DNA of 64,000 nucleotides from Sulfitobacter sp. S190 (GCF_025141935.1 NZ_CP081120.1:1488001-1552000), one strand, 5' to 3'. Counted from the first letter of the stretch, positions 8,977-18,216 are shown. The notes: a model not told the origin generated them from the letters alone. Numbers and translations: made by a program.

Positions 8977-9914
8977 AGCCGGGCCAGCCGGTCGGTCAGC
9001 AAGGCAAAGAACCCGTCCGCATCCAGATCACCGATGAACAGGGCGTTGGGCGTGCGGTCGGTCACGCCCCACCAATCGACGACCGTCATGCCCATCGTCA
9101 ATTCCGATCCTGTCTCGATCTGCACGTTGACACGTCGGCCCGAAAACAGCTCGGGCGCCAGCAGATAGGCGGTCACACAAGGGTCATGCAGCGGCGCGCC
9201 CTCGGAGCCGTATTTCGATTTGTCGAACCGCTCGAAAAAATCCGTCATCTCGGCCACCGCGACACCGGCAGGTGTGCCAAGCGCGCGAAACGCATCGTTG
9301 CGCGGTTTCGTCACCAGCGCCTTGTGCGTGACATCCAGCGGCATCACCACGATGTCTATGCCGGAATTGAATACGATATCAGCGGCTTGGGGATCGACGT
9401 AAATGTTGAATTCTGCCGCGGGCGTGATGTTGCCCACCTCGAAATAGGCACCGCCCATCAACACGATCTGCTGCACCCGTCCGGCAATGTCGGGGGCGCG
9501 CTGCAGGGCGGTGGCGATGTTGGTCAGCGGCCCCAACGGGCACAGGGTGACCGTGCCCGCCTCTGCCGCGCGGAGCGTGTCGATGATGAAATCCACCGCG
9601 TGACCCTCGGCCAGCGGCATCGTGGGGTCGTCCCAATCAGGACCGTCCAGCCCGGTTTTGCCGTGCACGTGTTCCGCGGTGACCAGCGGCCGTTCCAGCG
9701 GCACGTCACATCCGGCAAACACAGGCATGTCGCGTCGCCCCGCCAGCTCGCAAATGATGCGGGCGTTTTTCTCGGTCAACGCCAGCGGCACATTGCCCGC
9801 CACGCAGGTGATGCCCAGCACCTCAAGATCCCCGGGGCTGGCCAGCGCCAGCAGAATGGCAACCGCGTCGTCCTGTCCGGGGTCGGTGTCGATGATGATC
9901 TTGCGTGGGGGCAT
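8973..9914 (-). CDS. Inosine-uridine-preferring nucleoside hydrolase
   Basis: A 313-residue nucleoside hydrolase that cleaves the N-glycosidic bond of ribonucleosides. The calcium-binding signature IIDTDPGQDDAVAILLAL is at residues 7-24, matching DxDxxxDD. Other family elements are LCPLGPLTNIATAL (about 124-137), MGGAYFEVGNITPAAEFN (about 153-170) and HDPCVTAYLL (about 242), which supplies the active-site His-Asp pair. It is the first gene of the operon nucleoside hydrolase-GNAT-selO. Substrate preference is not determinable here. Confidence 0.95.
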   Translation of the reverse strand: MPPRKIIIDTDPGQDDAVAILLALASPGDLEVLGITCVAGNVPLALTEKNARIICELAGRRDMPVFAGCDVPLERPLVTAEHVHGKTGLDGPDWDDPTMPLAEGHAVDFIIDTLRAAEAGTVTLCPLGPLTNIATALQRAPDIAGRVQQIVLMGGAYFEVGNITPAAEFNIYVDPQAADIVFNSGIDIVVMPLDVTHKALVTKPRNDAFRALGTPAGVAVAEMTDFFERFDKSKYGSEGAPLHDPCVTAYLLAPELFSGRRVNVQIETGSELTMGMTVVDWWGVTDRTPNALFIGDLDADGFFALLTDRLARL

Positions 9915-9983
9915 GGGCGTGGTCCGTTACTTGGTCGGCGCACCCTGACAAGGGGGCGCGGGCTTGTCCAGCGGCGCGGCCAG

Positions 9984-10796
9984 TTATGCGCGCTCGTCCG
10001 CTTTGACCGCATCCCACAGCGCGTCCATCTCCGCCAGATCGCTTTGGGCCGGGGTCTTGCCCTGTGCCGCCAGCTTGGCTTCGACACCGGCAAAGCGGCG
10101 GGTGAACTTGTCATTGGCCGCGCGCAGGGCGGCTTCGGGCTCCACACCCAGATGACGGCCAAGGTTGGCCATGACGAACATCAGATCGCCGAATTCCTCG
10201 GCCACCGCATCGGGGCCCAATGTGTTACGGGCCTCGACCAGTTCGGCCGCCTCTTCGCGGATCTTGTCGATGACCTGACCGGTGTCGGGCCAGTCAAATC
10301 CGACACGGGCGGCGCGTTTTTGCAGCTTGTAGGCGCGCAACAGCGCGGGCAGCCCCACGGCCACCCCGTCCAGCGTGCCTCCCTGGGCGCGGCCCGCCCG
10401 TTCGGCCGCCTTGATCGCTTCCCAGTCGTCAACCTGTTGGGCTGCGGATTTGTCGCGGCTCTCGTCGCCGAAAACATGCGGATGGCGGGCGACCATCTTG
10501 TCCGAAATGGCGCGCACCACCGTTTGAAACGAAAACAGGCCGCGCTCCTCTGCGATGGCCGTGTGATAGACCGATTGCAGCAGCAGATCACCCAGCTCGC
10601 CTTCCAGATCGGGCCAGTCTTGCCGCGCGATGGCGTCGGCAACTTCGTAAGCCTCTTCAATGGTATAGGGCGCGATGCTGTCGAAATCCTGCTCGATGTC
10701 CCACGGGCAGCCACTCTGGGGATCCCGCAACCGGCGCATGATGTGAATGAGCCGGTCAATCCCGGCGTTTTCATCGTGGATCAGGTCGTCTGGCAT
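9984..10796 (-). CDS. mazG: Nucleoside triphosphate pyrophosphohydrolase MazG
   Basis: MazG hydrolyses non-canonical and canonical NTPs to NMP and pyrophosphate. The 270-residue protein has two MazG repeats. The first contains CPWDIEQDF, YTIEEAYEVADAI and LEGELGDLLLQ (about 26-72). The second contains IREEAAELVEA and VAEEFGDLMFVMANL (about 195-230). Both carry the EExxE...ExxD magnesium-binding pattern. I chose the ATG at 10796 (MPDDLIHDENAG), since the upstream open extension overlaps the divergent M20 gene and shows no homology. Confidence 0.95.
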   Translation of the reverse strand: MPDDLIHDENAGIDRLIHIMRRLRDPQSGCPWDIEQDFDSIAPYTIEEAYEVADAIARQDWPDLEGELGDLLLQSVYHTAIAEERGLFSFQTVVRAISDKMVARHPHVFGDESRDKSAAQQVDDWEAIKAAERAGRAQGGTLDGVAVGLPALLRAYKLQKRAARVGFDWPDTGQVIDKIREEAAELVEARNTLGPDAVAEEFGDLMFVMANLGRHLGVEPEAALRAANDKFTRRFAGVEAKLAAQGKTPAQSDLAEMDALWDAVKADERA

Positions 10797-10857
10797 TGCG
10801 GCCCCCGTGTGTTCATGGTCATCTAGATCAACACCAGATTGCATCAGGAGTCGACCC

Positions 10858-12027
10858 ATGCCCATCGTCAACCGCATCGCGGATTTTGCCGCCGACATGA
10901 CCGCGTGGCGGCGGCACCTGCATACGATCCCCGAACTGGGCTTCGATCTGCCCAAAACCTCTGCCTTCGTGGCCGAGCGCCTGCGCGAAATCGGCGTTGA
11001 CGAGCTGCACGAGGGCATCGCGCAGACCGGCATGGTGGCCATCATCAACGGGCAGGGCGATGGGCCGACCATCGGGCTGCGGGCCGACATGGATGCACTG
11101 CCGATGAGCGAGGCGACCGGTGTCGACTACGCCTCCACCCACGCGGGCAAGATGCACGCCTGCGGCCACGACGGGCACACCGCGATGCTGCTGGGCGCGG
11201 CGCGCTATCTTGTCGAGACGCGCAATTTTTCGGGCCGTGTGGCGCTGATCTTCCAACCCGCAGAAGAGGGCGGCGGTGGTGGCGATGTCATGTGCCGCGA
11301 GGGCATCATGGACCGCTTTGCCATCTCGCAGGTTTACGGCATGCACAACGCGCCGGGGCTGCCGTTCGGCGAATTCCACATGAAGCCGGGGCCAATCATG
11401 GCCGCGGCTGACACGTTTCACATCCACATCACCGGACGCGGCGGTCACGGTGCCCGCCCGCATGAGGCCGCCGACCCCGTGGTTGCGGCCTGCGCCATCG
11501 TTCAGGCGATCCAGACCATCAGCAGCCGCAATCTCGATCCCGAACAGCAACTGGTCATCTCGACCACGCAGATCCACACCGGCACCACCGATAACGTCAT
11601 CCCGGGCGAGGCGTATATCAACGGCACCGTGCGGACCTTTGACAAGGAAGTGCAGGCGATGGTGGTACGCCGCATGGGCCAGATCATCGACGGCATGGCC
11701 GCCAGCTTCGATCTCGAAGCGCGGCTCGATTTCGAATACGGCTACCCGCCCACGGTGAACGACGCGGCCAAGACCGAATTTGCCGCCGAAGTGGCGCGCG
11801 ATGTGGCGGGCGACGCGGCCGTGAACCCCGACATGGCCGCGATCATGGGCGCCGAGGATTTTGCCTATATGCTGGAAGAACGGCCCGGTGCCTACGTCAT
11901 GCTGGGGCAGGGCGACGGGCCATCGGTCCACCACTCCGAATACAACTTCAACGACGATATCGCGCCCATCGGGGCATCGTATTTCGTGCGGGTCGTGGAA
12001 CGCGCACAGCCGGTCGGGGGCAGGTAA
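10858..12027 (+). CDS. M20-family amidohydrolase (hippurate hydrolase/aminoacylase type)
   Basis: A 389-residue zinc peptidase/amidohydrolase of subfamily M20D, which splits N-acyl or amide bonds of amino-acid conjugates. Visible metal and catalytic elements are RADMDALPM (about 77-85), HACGHDGHTAMLL (about 99-111), IFQPAEEGGGGG (about 129-140, with the Glu pair), VYGMHNAPG, and a C-terminal MGAEDFAYML. The dimerisation domain sits in the middle (HITGRGGHGARPH). A CAGGAG site lies 7 bases before the ATG at 10858. The stop is immediately followed by the agmatinase start, so these genes form one operon; a guanidino or acyl-amine catabolic role is inferred from that. Confidence 0.92.
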   Translation: MPIVNRIADFAADMTAWRRHLHTIPELGFDLPKTSAFVAERLREIGVDELHEGIAQTGMVAIINGQGDGPTIGLRADMDALPMSEATGVDYASTHAGKMHACGHDGHTAMLLGAARYLVETRNFSGRVALIFQPAEEGGGGGDVMCREGIMDRFAISQVYGMHNAPGLPFGEFHMKPGPIMAAADTFHIHITGRGGHGARPHEAADPVVAACAIVQAIQTISSRNLDPEQQLVISTTQIHTGTTDNVIPGEAYINGTVRTFDKEVQAMVVRRMGQIIDGMAASFDLEARLDFEYGYPPTVNDAAKTEFAAEVARDVAGDAAVNPDMAAIMGAEDFAYMLEERPGAYVMLGQGDGPSVHHSEYNFNDDIAPIGASYFVRVVERAQPVGGR

Positions 12028-12990
12028 ATGGCGCTCGAAGATGCCAAGAGCCAGGTCGATCAGGCCTTCACCCGTGACGATCTCAAGGGGCTGAGCTTCG
12101 AGAACGCCTTTGGCGGGGCGCCGTCCTTCCTGCGGCGGCGCTACACCAAGGACTTGCGCGGTGTCGACATCGCGGTGACGGGCGTGCCCTTCGATCAGGC
12201 GGTGACCAACCGCACCGGCACACGTCTTGGCCCCCGCGCCATCCGCGAGGCCAGCGCGCTGCAACCCTTCGATCCGCCCTACGGGTGGGATTTCGATGTG
12301 CTCAGCGAATTTGCCATCGCCGACTACGGTGATCTGGCGTTCGACTATGCGCAGGTCTCGGCCTTTCCCGACACGCTCACCGATCACATCCGCACCATCC
12401 TCGACGCCGGTGCCGCCAGTGTCGTGCTGGGCGGTGATCACTACATCAGCTTTCCCATCCTGAAGGCCTATGGCGAAAAATACGGGCCGATGGGGTTGCT
12501 GCAATTCGATGCCCATTCCGACACATGGCCCGACGACGACATGGACCGCATCGACCACGGCACGATGTTCTACAAGGCGATCAAGCTGGGGCTGGTCGAT
12601 CCGGCGCGGTCTGTTCAGGTGGGCATCCGCACCCATAACGCGGATACGATGGGTGTATGTACGATCGGTGCACAGGATGTGCACACGCGGGGTACGGCCG
12701 ATGTGGTGGCCCAGATCCGTGATATCCTCGGCGATCATCCGACCTATCTGACCTTCGATATCGACGCGCTCGACCCCGCTTTTGCGCCCGGCACCGGCAC
12801 GCCCGTCTGGGGCGGTCTGGCCTCTTGGCAGGTCGCGGCGATGCTGCGCGATCTGGCCGGGATCAACATCCGCGGCGGAGATGTGGTCGAGGTGTCACCG
12901 CCCTTCGATACCACCGGTGCCACGGCCATCGCGGGCGCACATGTGGCGACCGAACTCCTGTGTCTGCTGGGGGCGAGGATGCGCGCATGA
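12028..12990 (+). CDS. speB: Agmatinase (ureohydrolase family), copy 1
   Basis: A 320-residue binuclear-metal ureohydrolase, most like SpeB agmatinase, which makes putrescine and urea from agmatine. The metal ligands are complete: GGDHYISFPIL (about 131-141), LLQFDAHSDTW (about 154-164) and TFDIDALDPAFAPGTGTP (about 240-257). The stretch DHGTMFYKAIKLGLVDP resembles the E. coli enzyme closely. It starts directly after the M20 stop and overlaps the next ureohydrolase by 4 bases. Substrate choice between agmatine and another guanidino compound is inferred from similarity, not proven. Confidence 0.88.
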   Translation: MALEDAKSQVDQAFTRDDLKGLSFENAFGGAPSFLRRRYTKDLRGVDIAVTGVPFDQAVTNRTGTRLGPRAIREASALQPFDPPYGWDFDVLSEFAIADYGDLAFDYAQVSAFPDTLTDHIRTILDAGAASVVLGGDHYISFPILKAYGEKYGPMGLLQFDAHSDTWPDDDMDRIDHGTMFYKAIKLGLVDPARSVQVGIRTHNADTMGVCTIGAQDVHTRGTADVVAQIRDILGDHPTYLTFDIDALDPAFAPGTGTPVWGGLASWQVAAMLRDLAGINIRGGDVVEVSPPFDTTGATAIAGAHVATELLCLLGARMRA

Positions 12991-13934
12991 GCCCCAAGAA
13001 CCAACCGCTCGGCGGCAACGAACTGGCGCGCTTTTCGGGGCCGGGCACCTTCATGCGTCTGCCCGCCGTGAATGACCTCAAGGGGCTTGATGTGGCCGTG
13101 CTCGGCGTGCCCATGGACATCGGCACATCGTGGCGCTCCGGCACCCGTTTCGGTCCCAAACAGATCCGCGCCGAAAGCGCGATGCTGCGCCCTTATAACA
13201 TGGCCACCGGTGCCGCGCCGTTTGACAAGCTGCAAGTCGCCGACATCGGGGATCTGGCGATAAACACATTTTCGCTGTCCGATAGTTTGCGCATCATATC
13301 AGAGAGTTACGATCAAATCCTGACGTATGATGCGATGCCTGTCGCGATGGGGGGCGATCATTCGATCACCCTGCCGATCCTGCGGGCGATGGCCAAACGG
13401 CACGGGCCGGTGGCATTGATCCACGTGGACGCCCATGCCGATGTCAACGACGAGATGTTCGGCGAGCGCGAGACCCACGGCACCGTTTTCCGCCGCGCCT
13501 ACGAAGAGGGGCTGATCCGCCCCGAAAAGACCTATCAGATCGGGATACGCGGCACCGGCTACGGCGCCGATGACTTCAAGGAAGCCGCCGGATGGGGGTT
13601 CCAGCAATGGCCCGCGGAAGAGCTCTGGCACCGCAGTCTGGCGCAGCTTTCGGGCGAAATACGCCGCGACATCGGGGATGTGCCTGTGTATCTGACCTAC
13701 GATATCGACAGTCTCGATCCTGCCTATGCGCCCGGCACGGGCACGCCCGAAATCGGCGGGCTTACAACGGTTCAGGCGCTCGAGCTGATCCGCGGTCTGG
13801 CGGGGTTGAACATCGTCGGTTGTGATCTGGTCGAGGTATCACCGCCCTACGACACATCGGGAAACACGGCGCTGGTTGCCGCCAATCTGATCTACGAAAT
13901 GCTGTGTGTCCTGCCGGGCGCCGCCCCGCGCTGA
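12987..13934 (+). CDS. Ureohydrolase (agmatinase/guanidinobutyrase type), copy 2
   Basis: A 315-residue second ureohydrolase with an intact metal site: MGGDHSITLPIL (about 118-129), IHVDAHADVND (about 142-152) and TYDIDSLDPAYAPGTGTPE (about 233-251). It diverges from copy 1 (for example GERETHGTVFRRAYEEGLI and an N-terminus with FSGPGTFMRLP), a pattern I associate with guanidinobutyrase or guanidinoacetase-like members. The start ATG overlaps the copy 1 stop (ATGA), showing translational coupling. Two adjacent non-identical copies suggest either different substrates or a hetero-oligomer. The family is certain; the substrate is not. Confidence 0.88.
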   Translation: MSPKNQPLGGNELARFSGPGTFMRLPAVNDLKGLDVAVLGVPMDIGTSWRSGTRFGPKQIRAESAMLRPYNMATGAAPFDKLQVADIGDLAINTFSLSDSLRIISESYDQILTYDAMPVAMGGDHSITLPILRAMAKRHGPVALIHVDAHADVNDEMFGERETHGTVFRRAYEEGLIRPEKTYQIGIRGTGYGADDFKEAAGWGFQQWPAEELWHRSLAQLSGEIRRDIGDVPVYLTYDIDSLDPAYAPGTGTPEIGGLTTVQALELIRGLAGLNIVGCDLVEVSPPYDTSGNTALVAANLIYEMLCVLPGAAPR

Positions 13935-13979
13935 CCCGCCGGATCGCACAGGCTCCAGAAAGTGAAAAGGAAGCGTATC

Positions 13980-14390
13980 ATGCTGTATATATTGGCTTTT
14001 GCCGTCGTTGCCGGGCTGGCCTATGTGCGGCTCGCCCCCATTGACGCGGACCGCTGGCACAAGCCTGTCGGCCCCGCGGAAGACGCCACCGGACAAGGCT
14101 GGGCCGCGCGTGTCGTCACCGATGCGCCGGGCCTGCTGAGCGATTTGCATCAGGGCATGCTGGCGCTGCCACGCACCGAGCTGATCGCGGGCGGTGTGGG
14201 CGACGGGCGGCTGACCTATGTGACCCGGTCCAAATGGATCGGCTTTCCCGATTTCACCACGATTGAACAAGACAACGGGCAGATCAAGCTCTACGCCCGC
14301 CTGCGGTTTGGCAAATCAGATCTCGGGGTAAACGCCAAACGACTGGAGGGGCTTCTGGAGCGGGTCCGCGCCAAGCGGTCCAAGGGATGA
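13980..14390 (+). CDS. DUF1499 domain protein, membrane-anchored
   Basis: A 136-residue protein with one N-terminal membrane segment (MLYILAFAVVAGLAYVRLAP), then a periplasmic DUF1499 domain (VVTDAPGLL, LTYVTRSKWIGFPDFTTI, LRFGKSDLGVNAKRLEGLL). The function of DUF1499 is unknown. The frame is open from a GTG at 13962, but AAGGAAG at 13967-13973 sits 6-7 bases before ATG 13980, so I use that. The gene follows the ureohydrolases by 45 bases and its last 75 bases overlap the convergent small secreted-protein gene. Confidence 0.85.
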   Translation: MLYILAFAVVAGLAYVRLAPIDADRWHKPVGPAEDATGQGWAARVVTDAPGLLSDLHQGMLALPRTELIAGGVGDGRLTYVTRSKWIGFPDFTTIEQDNGQIKLYARLRFGKSDLGVNAKRLEGLLERVRAKRSKG

Positions 14391-14618
14391 GCTGAGGCAT
14401 CCCTCCTGCGTTTCGCGCCACATCGGCACATTGAGGGACATCTGGCACTGCGCCATGAACATGCGCCCGTCCACCTGCAGGCAAATCGTCTCGCCCAGCT
14501 CGATGCGGGCGCCGCCACTGTCGGTGCAATAGCAATCAATCGTCTTGCCCTGCGGCGTCAGCACATCGGCCAGTGCGGGCAGGGGCATAAGGGCGAGCAA
14601 TAAAGCAATTTTCCTCAT
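14316..14618 (-). CDS. Small secreted cysteine-containing protein, unknown function
   Basis: A 100-residue open frame with a clear signal peptide (MRKIALLLALMPLPALA, cleavage after ALA near residue 17). A mature part follows with four or five cysteines (DCYCTDSG, ETICLQVDG, AQCQMSLNVPMWRE, EGCLSSS), suggesting disulfides in the periplasm. No domain is recognised. The C-terminal 25 residues are encoded on the strand opposite the end of the DUF1499 gene, so the true stop could be functionally unimportant. Signal peptide and cysteine pattern make a real gene likely. Confidence 0.7.
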   Translation of the reverse strand: MRKIALLLALMPLPALADVLTPQGKTIDCYCTDSGGARIELGETICLQVDGRMFMAQCQMSLNVPMWRETQEGCLSSSLGPLGADPLQKPLQSFGVYPEI

Positions 14619-14679
14619 GGCCTTAATCTAGCACGCGGCGGGCCTTGACCAAAGACCTTTGATGGGTCACTTCGATGCC

Positions 14680-15729
14680 ATGATACCCATGGACCGCCTT
14701 GCCCAGATTGTTGACCGTTTCGAATACCTCGAGGCGGCGATGTCCGCGGGCGGGGGTGATATTTCGAAATTAGCGAAAGAATACAGTGATCTGCGGCCCG
14801 TAGTTGAGGAAATCAACGGCTACCGAACGATGCTGGAAGGTCTCGAAGGCGCGCGCGAAATGCTGTCCGATCCCGACATGGCGGACCTTGCACGCGACGA
14901 AATCGCGCAGATTGAACGGGCTCTGCCCGACGCCGAAGCATCGCTTCAGCTGGCGCTTTTGCCGCGTGACGCCGCAGATGCCCGGCCTGCAATGCTCGAA
15001 ATACGGCCCGGCACCGGCGGCGACGAAGCGGCGCTTTTCGCGGCAGATCTGCTGCGGATGTACCAGCGGTACGCCGAGGCCCGCGGCTGGAAGTTCGACC
15101 TGATCGAGGAGCAGGCGACAGAGCTTGGCGGCATCAAGGAGGTGGTGGCGCATATCACAGGCGAGAACGTCTTTGCGCGCCTGAAATACGAAAGTGGCGT
15201 GCACCGTGTGCAGCGCGTGCCGTCCACCGAAAGCGGCGGGCGTATCCACACCTCGGCGGCCACGGTCGCGGTTCTGCCAGAGGCCGAAGACGTCGACATT
15301 CACGTCGATCCCAACGATATCCGCATCGATACCATGCGCGCCTCCGGTGCGGGTGGCCAGCACGTCAACACAACCGATTCCGCGGTCCGGATCACCCATA
15401 TTCCCACCGGGATCGTCGTCACCAGTTCCGAAAAATCACAGCACCGTAACCGCGAAATCGCGATGCAGGTGCTCAAGACGCGGCTCTACGATGCAGAGCG
15501 TCAGCGGGTCGACAGCGAGCGCTCGGAGGCGCGTGCGGCACAGGTCGGCAGCGGTGACCGCTCCGAACGCATCCGTACCTATAATTTCCCGCAGGGCCGG
15601 ATGACCGACCACCGGATCAACCTGACGCTCTATCGCCTCGACGCGATCATGCAGGGCGATCTGGACGAAATGGTCGATGCGTTGACGGCAGATGCGCAGG
15701 CGCGGATGCTGGCGGAGATGGGGCAGTGA
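14680..15729 (+). CDS. prfA: Peptide chain release factor 1
   Basis: RF1 recognises UAA and UAG stop codons and triggers peptide release on the ribosome. The 349-residue protein contains the codon-recognition region [18 protein letters not shown] (PxT as PST, about 180-197) and the universal peptidyl-hydrolysis loop [16 protein letters not shown] (GGQ near 228-230), followed by [14 protein letters not shown]. The frame is open from TTG 14659 and ATG 14662; I prefer ATG 14680 because orthologues begin MIP-x-x-RL. The stop overlaps the prmC GTG start, giving the usual prfA-prmC pair in which PrmC methylates the GGQ glutamine. Confidence 0.96.
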   Translation: MIPMDRLAQIVDRFEYLEAAMSAGGGDISKLAKEYSDLRPVVEEINGYRTMLEGLEGAREMLSDPDMADLARDEIAQIERALPDAEASLQLALLPRDAADARPAMLEIRPGTGGDEAALFAADLLRMYQRYAEARGWKFDLIEEQATELGGIKEVVAHITGENVFARLKYESGVHRVQRVPSTESGGRIHTSAATVAVLPEAEDVDIHVDPNDIRIDTMRASGAGGQHVNTTDSAVRITHIPTGIVVTSSEKSQHRNREIAMQVLKTRLYDAERQRVDSERSEARAAQVGSGDRSERIRTYNFPQGRMTDHRINLTLYRLDAIMQGDLDEMVDALTADAQARMLAEMGQ

Positions 15730-16562
15730 CCACGGCCGCCGTTGCAATGGCCGCCGCCACGGCGCGGTTGCGGGCGGCCGGGGTGCCGGACCCTGCGCGC
15801 GACGCGCGTATCTTGCTGGCGCATGCCGCGTCGATCGATGCGGCCCGCGTCACGCTGATCGCACCGGAAGAGATTTCCGAGGATATTTCCGATCGCTTCG
15901 AACATCTGGTCGCGTTGCGCGCCGTGCGTGTGCCGGTGTCGCATCTGGTGGGGGAGCGGGCCTTTTACGGGCGGCGCTTCAAGGTAAGCGCCGATGTGCT
16001 CGACCCCCGTCCCGAGACGGAGACGCTGATCGAGGCCGCACTGGCCGCACCGTTTGACCGTGTTCTCGATCTGGGGATCGGGTCGGGGTGTGTTCTGGTC
16101 AGCCTGCTCGCCGAGCGGGAGGAGGCGACGGGGCTGGGCGTGGATCTGTCGCAAGCTGCCTGCCTTCAGGCCAGTGCCAACGCAGTGCTGCACGGTGTTG
16201 CGGATCGCATAGACATCATCCAGTCGGACTGGTTCGCCGCCGTCGAGGGGCGGTTCGATCTCATCGTGTCCAACCCGCCCTATCTTGCCCAGTCGGAAAT
16301 GGCGGATATCGCACCGGAGCTGGCCCTGCACGAACCCGAAATGGCGCTGACCGACGGGGCCGACGGGCTGAGTGCCTACCGCGTGATCGCAGATACGGCG
16401 CAGCAATACCTGAGTGCCACGGGCCGGGTCATGGCGGAGATCGGTTGGATGCAGGGCGCTGACGTGCGGGGCATCTTTGCCGCTGCGGGCTGGGCCGACA
16501 TAACGATTCTGTCCGACCTGGACGGGCGCGACAGGGTTGTGGTTGCGCAAAACCCCGCCTGA
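15726..16562 (+). CDS. prmC: Release factor glutamine methyltransferase
   Basis: A 278-residue SAM-dependent enzyme that N5-methylates the Gln of the GGQ motif in RF1/RF2. The helical N-terminal domain ([19 protein letters not shown]) is followed by a Rossmann methyltransferase domain with [28 protein letters not shown] (motif I, about 117-132) and the diagnostic [10 protein letters not shown] (about 182-191). The GTG start overlaps the prfA stop (GTGA), so translation is coupled to its substrate's gene. Length fits the family. Confidence 0.95.
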   Translation: MTTAAVAMAAATARLRAAGVPDPARDARILLAHAASIDAARVTLIAPEEISEDISDRFEHLVALRAVRVPVSHLVGERAFYGRRFKVSADVLDPRPETETLIEAALAAPFDRVLDLGIGSGCVLVSLLAEREEATGLGVDLSQAACLQASANAVLHGVADRIDIIQSDWFAAVEGRFDLIVSNPPYLAQSEMADIAPELALHEPEMALTDGADGLSAYRVIADTAQQYLSATGRVMAEIGWMQGADVRGIFAAAGWADITILSDLDGRDRVVVAQNPA

Positions 16563-16774
16563 GCGGCCCGGATACGTCAAAAACCGCAGGTCCGGGGCAT
16601 TTCCCCTTGCCCCTGCGGCGCAGGCATGGTTATTCAAAGGTGTTGCAGCGGTGATGCCAGATTGGCGCTCCCGCGCGGCGTCATGCCCAACAATGAGACG
16701 AGCCAGCAGTATCCGCGCCTTATTATGCGCCCGCTGGCCACAGGATAAACAGCACCAAAAGGCTGAACCCATCT
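16563..16774. other. Intergenic region with a stacked hairpin
   Basis: 212 bases between prmC and the DUF4167 gene. CCGCAGG (16584-16590) pairs with CCTGCGG (16612-16618), enclosing GGGG/CCCC (16594-16597 and 16603-16606). The only T-run next to it lies on the minus strand (AAAAA at 16579-16583 on plus), so as a terminator it would face minus-strand transcription. A TTATTAT element near 16722 could be part of the DUF4167 promoter. Confidence 0.4.
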
Positions 16775-17335
16775 ATGAAACCCTCGAGATCGCGCTCGCG
16801 CAACAAGAACAACCGTAACCGTGGTGGCAATCAGGGTGGCAACGTCGTCAACCGTGTGTTTGACAGCTCCGGGCCTGAAGGCAAAGTGCGCGGCACGCCG
16901 CAGCAGGTGATCGAAAAGTACAACCAGCTGGCCCGTGATGCGATGCTGTCCAATGACCGCGTCGCGATGGAGAACTTCCAGCAGCACGCGGAGCATTACC
17001 TGCGCCTGCTGTCCGAGGCCCAGAAAGAACAGGAAGCCAAGCGCGAAGAGCAGGAACGCCAGAACCGCGAGCGGCAGGCCGAACGCGACCGCGAGCGGGC
17101 CGAACGGCAGGAACGCGAAAACGCCCAGAAGCAGGAGCGGCAGGCGGCAGAACCCGATGCTGCGCCGGAGGACGCGGAAATACCCGCCGAGACCGCAGAG
17201 GACAGCAATCTGGTCGAGACACCAGAGAGCAAGCCCAAAACGCGCCGGGCCCCGCGCCGCAAGCCCAAGCCCAAGGCCGACGATACCGCCGAGGCCCCGA
17301 AGGGCGATGGCGAACAGCCCGAAGCGGCAGAGTAA
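16775..17335 (+). CDS. DUF4167 domain-containing protein
   Basis: A 186-residue cytosolic protein of the alphaproteobacterial DUF4167 family. The start is very basic (MKPSRSRSRNKNNRNRGGN), suggesting nucleic-acid or ribosome contact. Residues 28-80 are the conserved part (RVFDSSGPEGKVRGTPQQVI, YNQLARDAMLSNDRVAMENF, QHAEHYLRLL). Residues 80-130 are a charged Glu/Arg/Gln coiled coil, and the tail is acidic then Lys/Pro/Ala-rich. Function is unknown. The ribosome site is weak (AAAGG about 14 bases upstream). It ends at a strong bidirectional terminator shared with rsmA. Confidence 0.9.
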   Translation: MKPSRSRSRNKNNRNRGGNQGGNVVNRVFDSSGPEGKVRGTPQQVIEKYNQLARDAMLSNDRVAMENFQQHAEHYLRLLSEAQKEQEAKREEQERQNRERQAERDRERAERQERENAQKQERQAAEPDAAPEDAEIPAETAEDSNLVETPESKPKTRRAPRRKPKPKADDTAEAPKGDGEQPEAAE

Positions 17336-17342
17336 GACAAAT

Positions 17343-17373
17343 CACAAAGCCCCGCAGGATGCGGGGCTTTGTG
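17343..17373. terminator. Bidirectional rho-independent terminator
   Basis: CACAAAGCCCCGC (17343-17355) and GCGGGGCTTTGTG (17361-17373) form a perfect 13-bp stem with loop AGGAT. The T-rich arm gives a U-tract in either direction. It separates the convergent DUF4167 gene and rsmA, whose stop codon abuts it at 17374. Confidence 0.88.
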
Positions 17374-18216
17374 TTAGCTCTTGGCGATCTCGCGGGCCAG
17401 CGCACAAAACCCTTCCAGCGAAATCTGCTCGGCTCTTTCGGTGGGTTTGATCCCGGCCGCCAACAAACGGTCCTCGATGTCGGGGGCCGTCCCCTTGAGC
17501 GCGGCGCGCAGCATCTTGCGCCGTTGATTGAAGGCGGCGGCGACAACCCTGCTGAGCGTTGCGGCGTCTGCTTCGAATTTCGGCTGTTCGAGCGCGGTCA
17601 GATGCACCACCGCGCTTGAAATTTTGGGCGGCGGCGTAAAGGCCTCTGGCGGCAGGTTGACCACGATCCGCGCATCCGTGCGCCACTGGGCGAGAATAGC
17701 CAGCCTGCCATAGGCCTTGGACCCCGGTTGCGCCACGATCCGTTCGGCGACTTCACGTTGGAACATCAGCGTCAGGCTTTGCCAGAACGGCGGCCATTCC
17801 GGCGGGGTCAGCCATCGGACAAGCAGTTCGGTCCCGATATTATAGGGCAGGTTGGCCGCCACGCGGATGGGCGGGGTCAGATGTGCCAGCGGGTCGATCT
17901 CGAGCGCGTCGCCTTCGATCACTTGCAATCTGTCGCCATAGTGCTGCGCAATTTCCGCCAGCGCGGGCAGACAGCGGCGATCCTTTTCGATGGCCAGCAC
18001 ACGGCGCGCCCCTTCGGCCAGCAAACCGCGGGTCAGGCCACCGGGACCGGGGCCGATTTCCAGAACGTCGCATTGCGTCAAATCACCTGCCTGTCGGGCA
18101 ATCTTGGCCGTGAGGTTGAGATCGAGCAGGAAATTCTGGCCCAGTGATTTGCGCGCCCGCAGATCATGGGTGTTGATCACGTCGCGCAGGGGCGGGAGGC
18201 TATCGATGGTGCTCAT
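17374..18216 (-). CDS. rsmA: 16S rRNA (adenine1518/1519-N6) dimethyltransferase
   Basis: RsmA (KsgA) dimethylates two adjacent adenosines in the 3' hairpin of 16S rRNA late in 30S assembly. The 280-residue protein shows [19 protein letters not shown] (about 23-41), [16 protein letters not shown] (SAM motif I, about 51-66), [10 protein letters not shown] and the catalytic [18 protein letters not shown] (about 118-135, NLPY). A C-terminal domain contains [14 protein letters not shown]. It is the last gene of the lptF-to-rsmA operon, overlapping pdxA by 4 bases. Kasugamycin resistance on loss of this gene is known for the family. Confidence 0.96.
   Translation of the reverse strand: MSTIDSLPPLRDVINTHDLRARKSLGQNFLLDLNLTAKIARQAGDLTQCDVLEIGPGPGGLTRGLLAEGARRVLAIEKDRRCLPALAEIAQHYGDRLQVIEGDALEIDPLAHLTPPIRVAANLPYNIGTELLVRWLTPPEWPPFWQSLTLMFQREVAERIVAQPGSKAYGRLAILAQWRTDARIVVNLPPEAFTPPPKISSAVVHLTALEQPKFEADAATLSRVVAAAFNQRRKMLRAALKGTAPDIEDRLLAAGIKPTERAEQISLEGFCALAREIAKS

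Noticed and set aside
10828..12738. 636-residue open frame antisense to the M20 and agmatinase genes
   Set aside because: Shadow frame crossing two well-supported genes; rich in His/Arg/Val/Asp with no recognisable motif.
13962..13979. GTG 13962 as the start of the DUF1499 protein
   Set aside because: AAGGAAG is correctly spaced for ATG 13980 and would lie inside the coding sequence if GTG 13962 were used.
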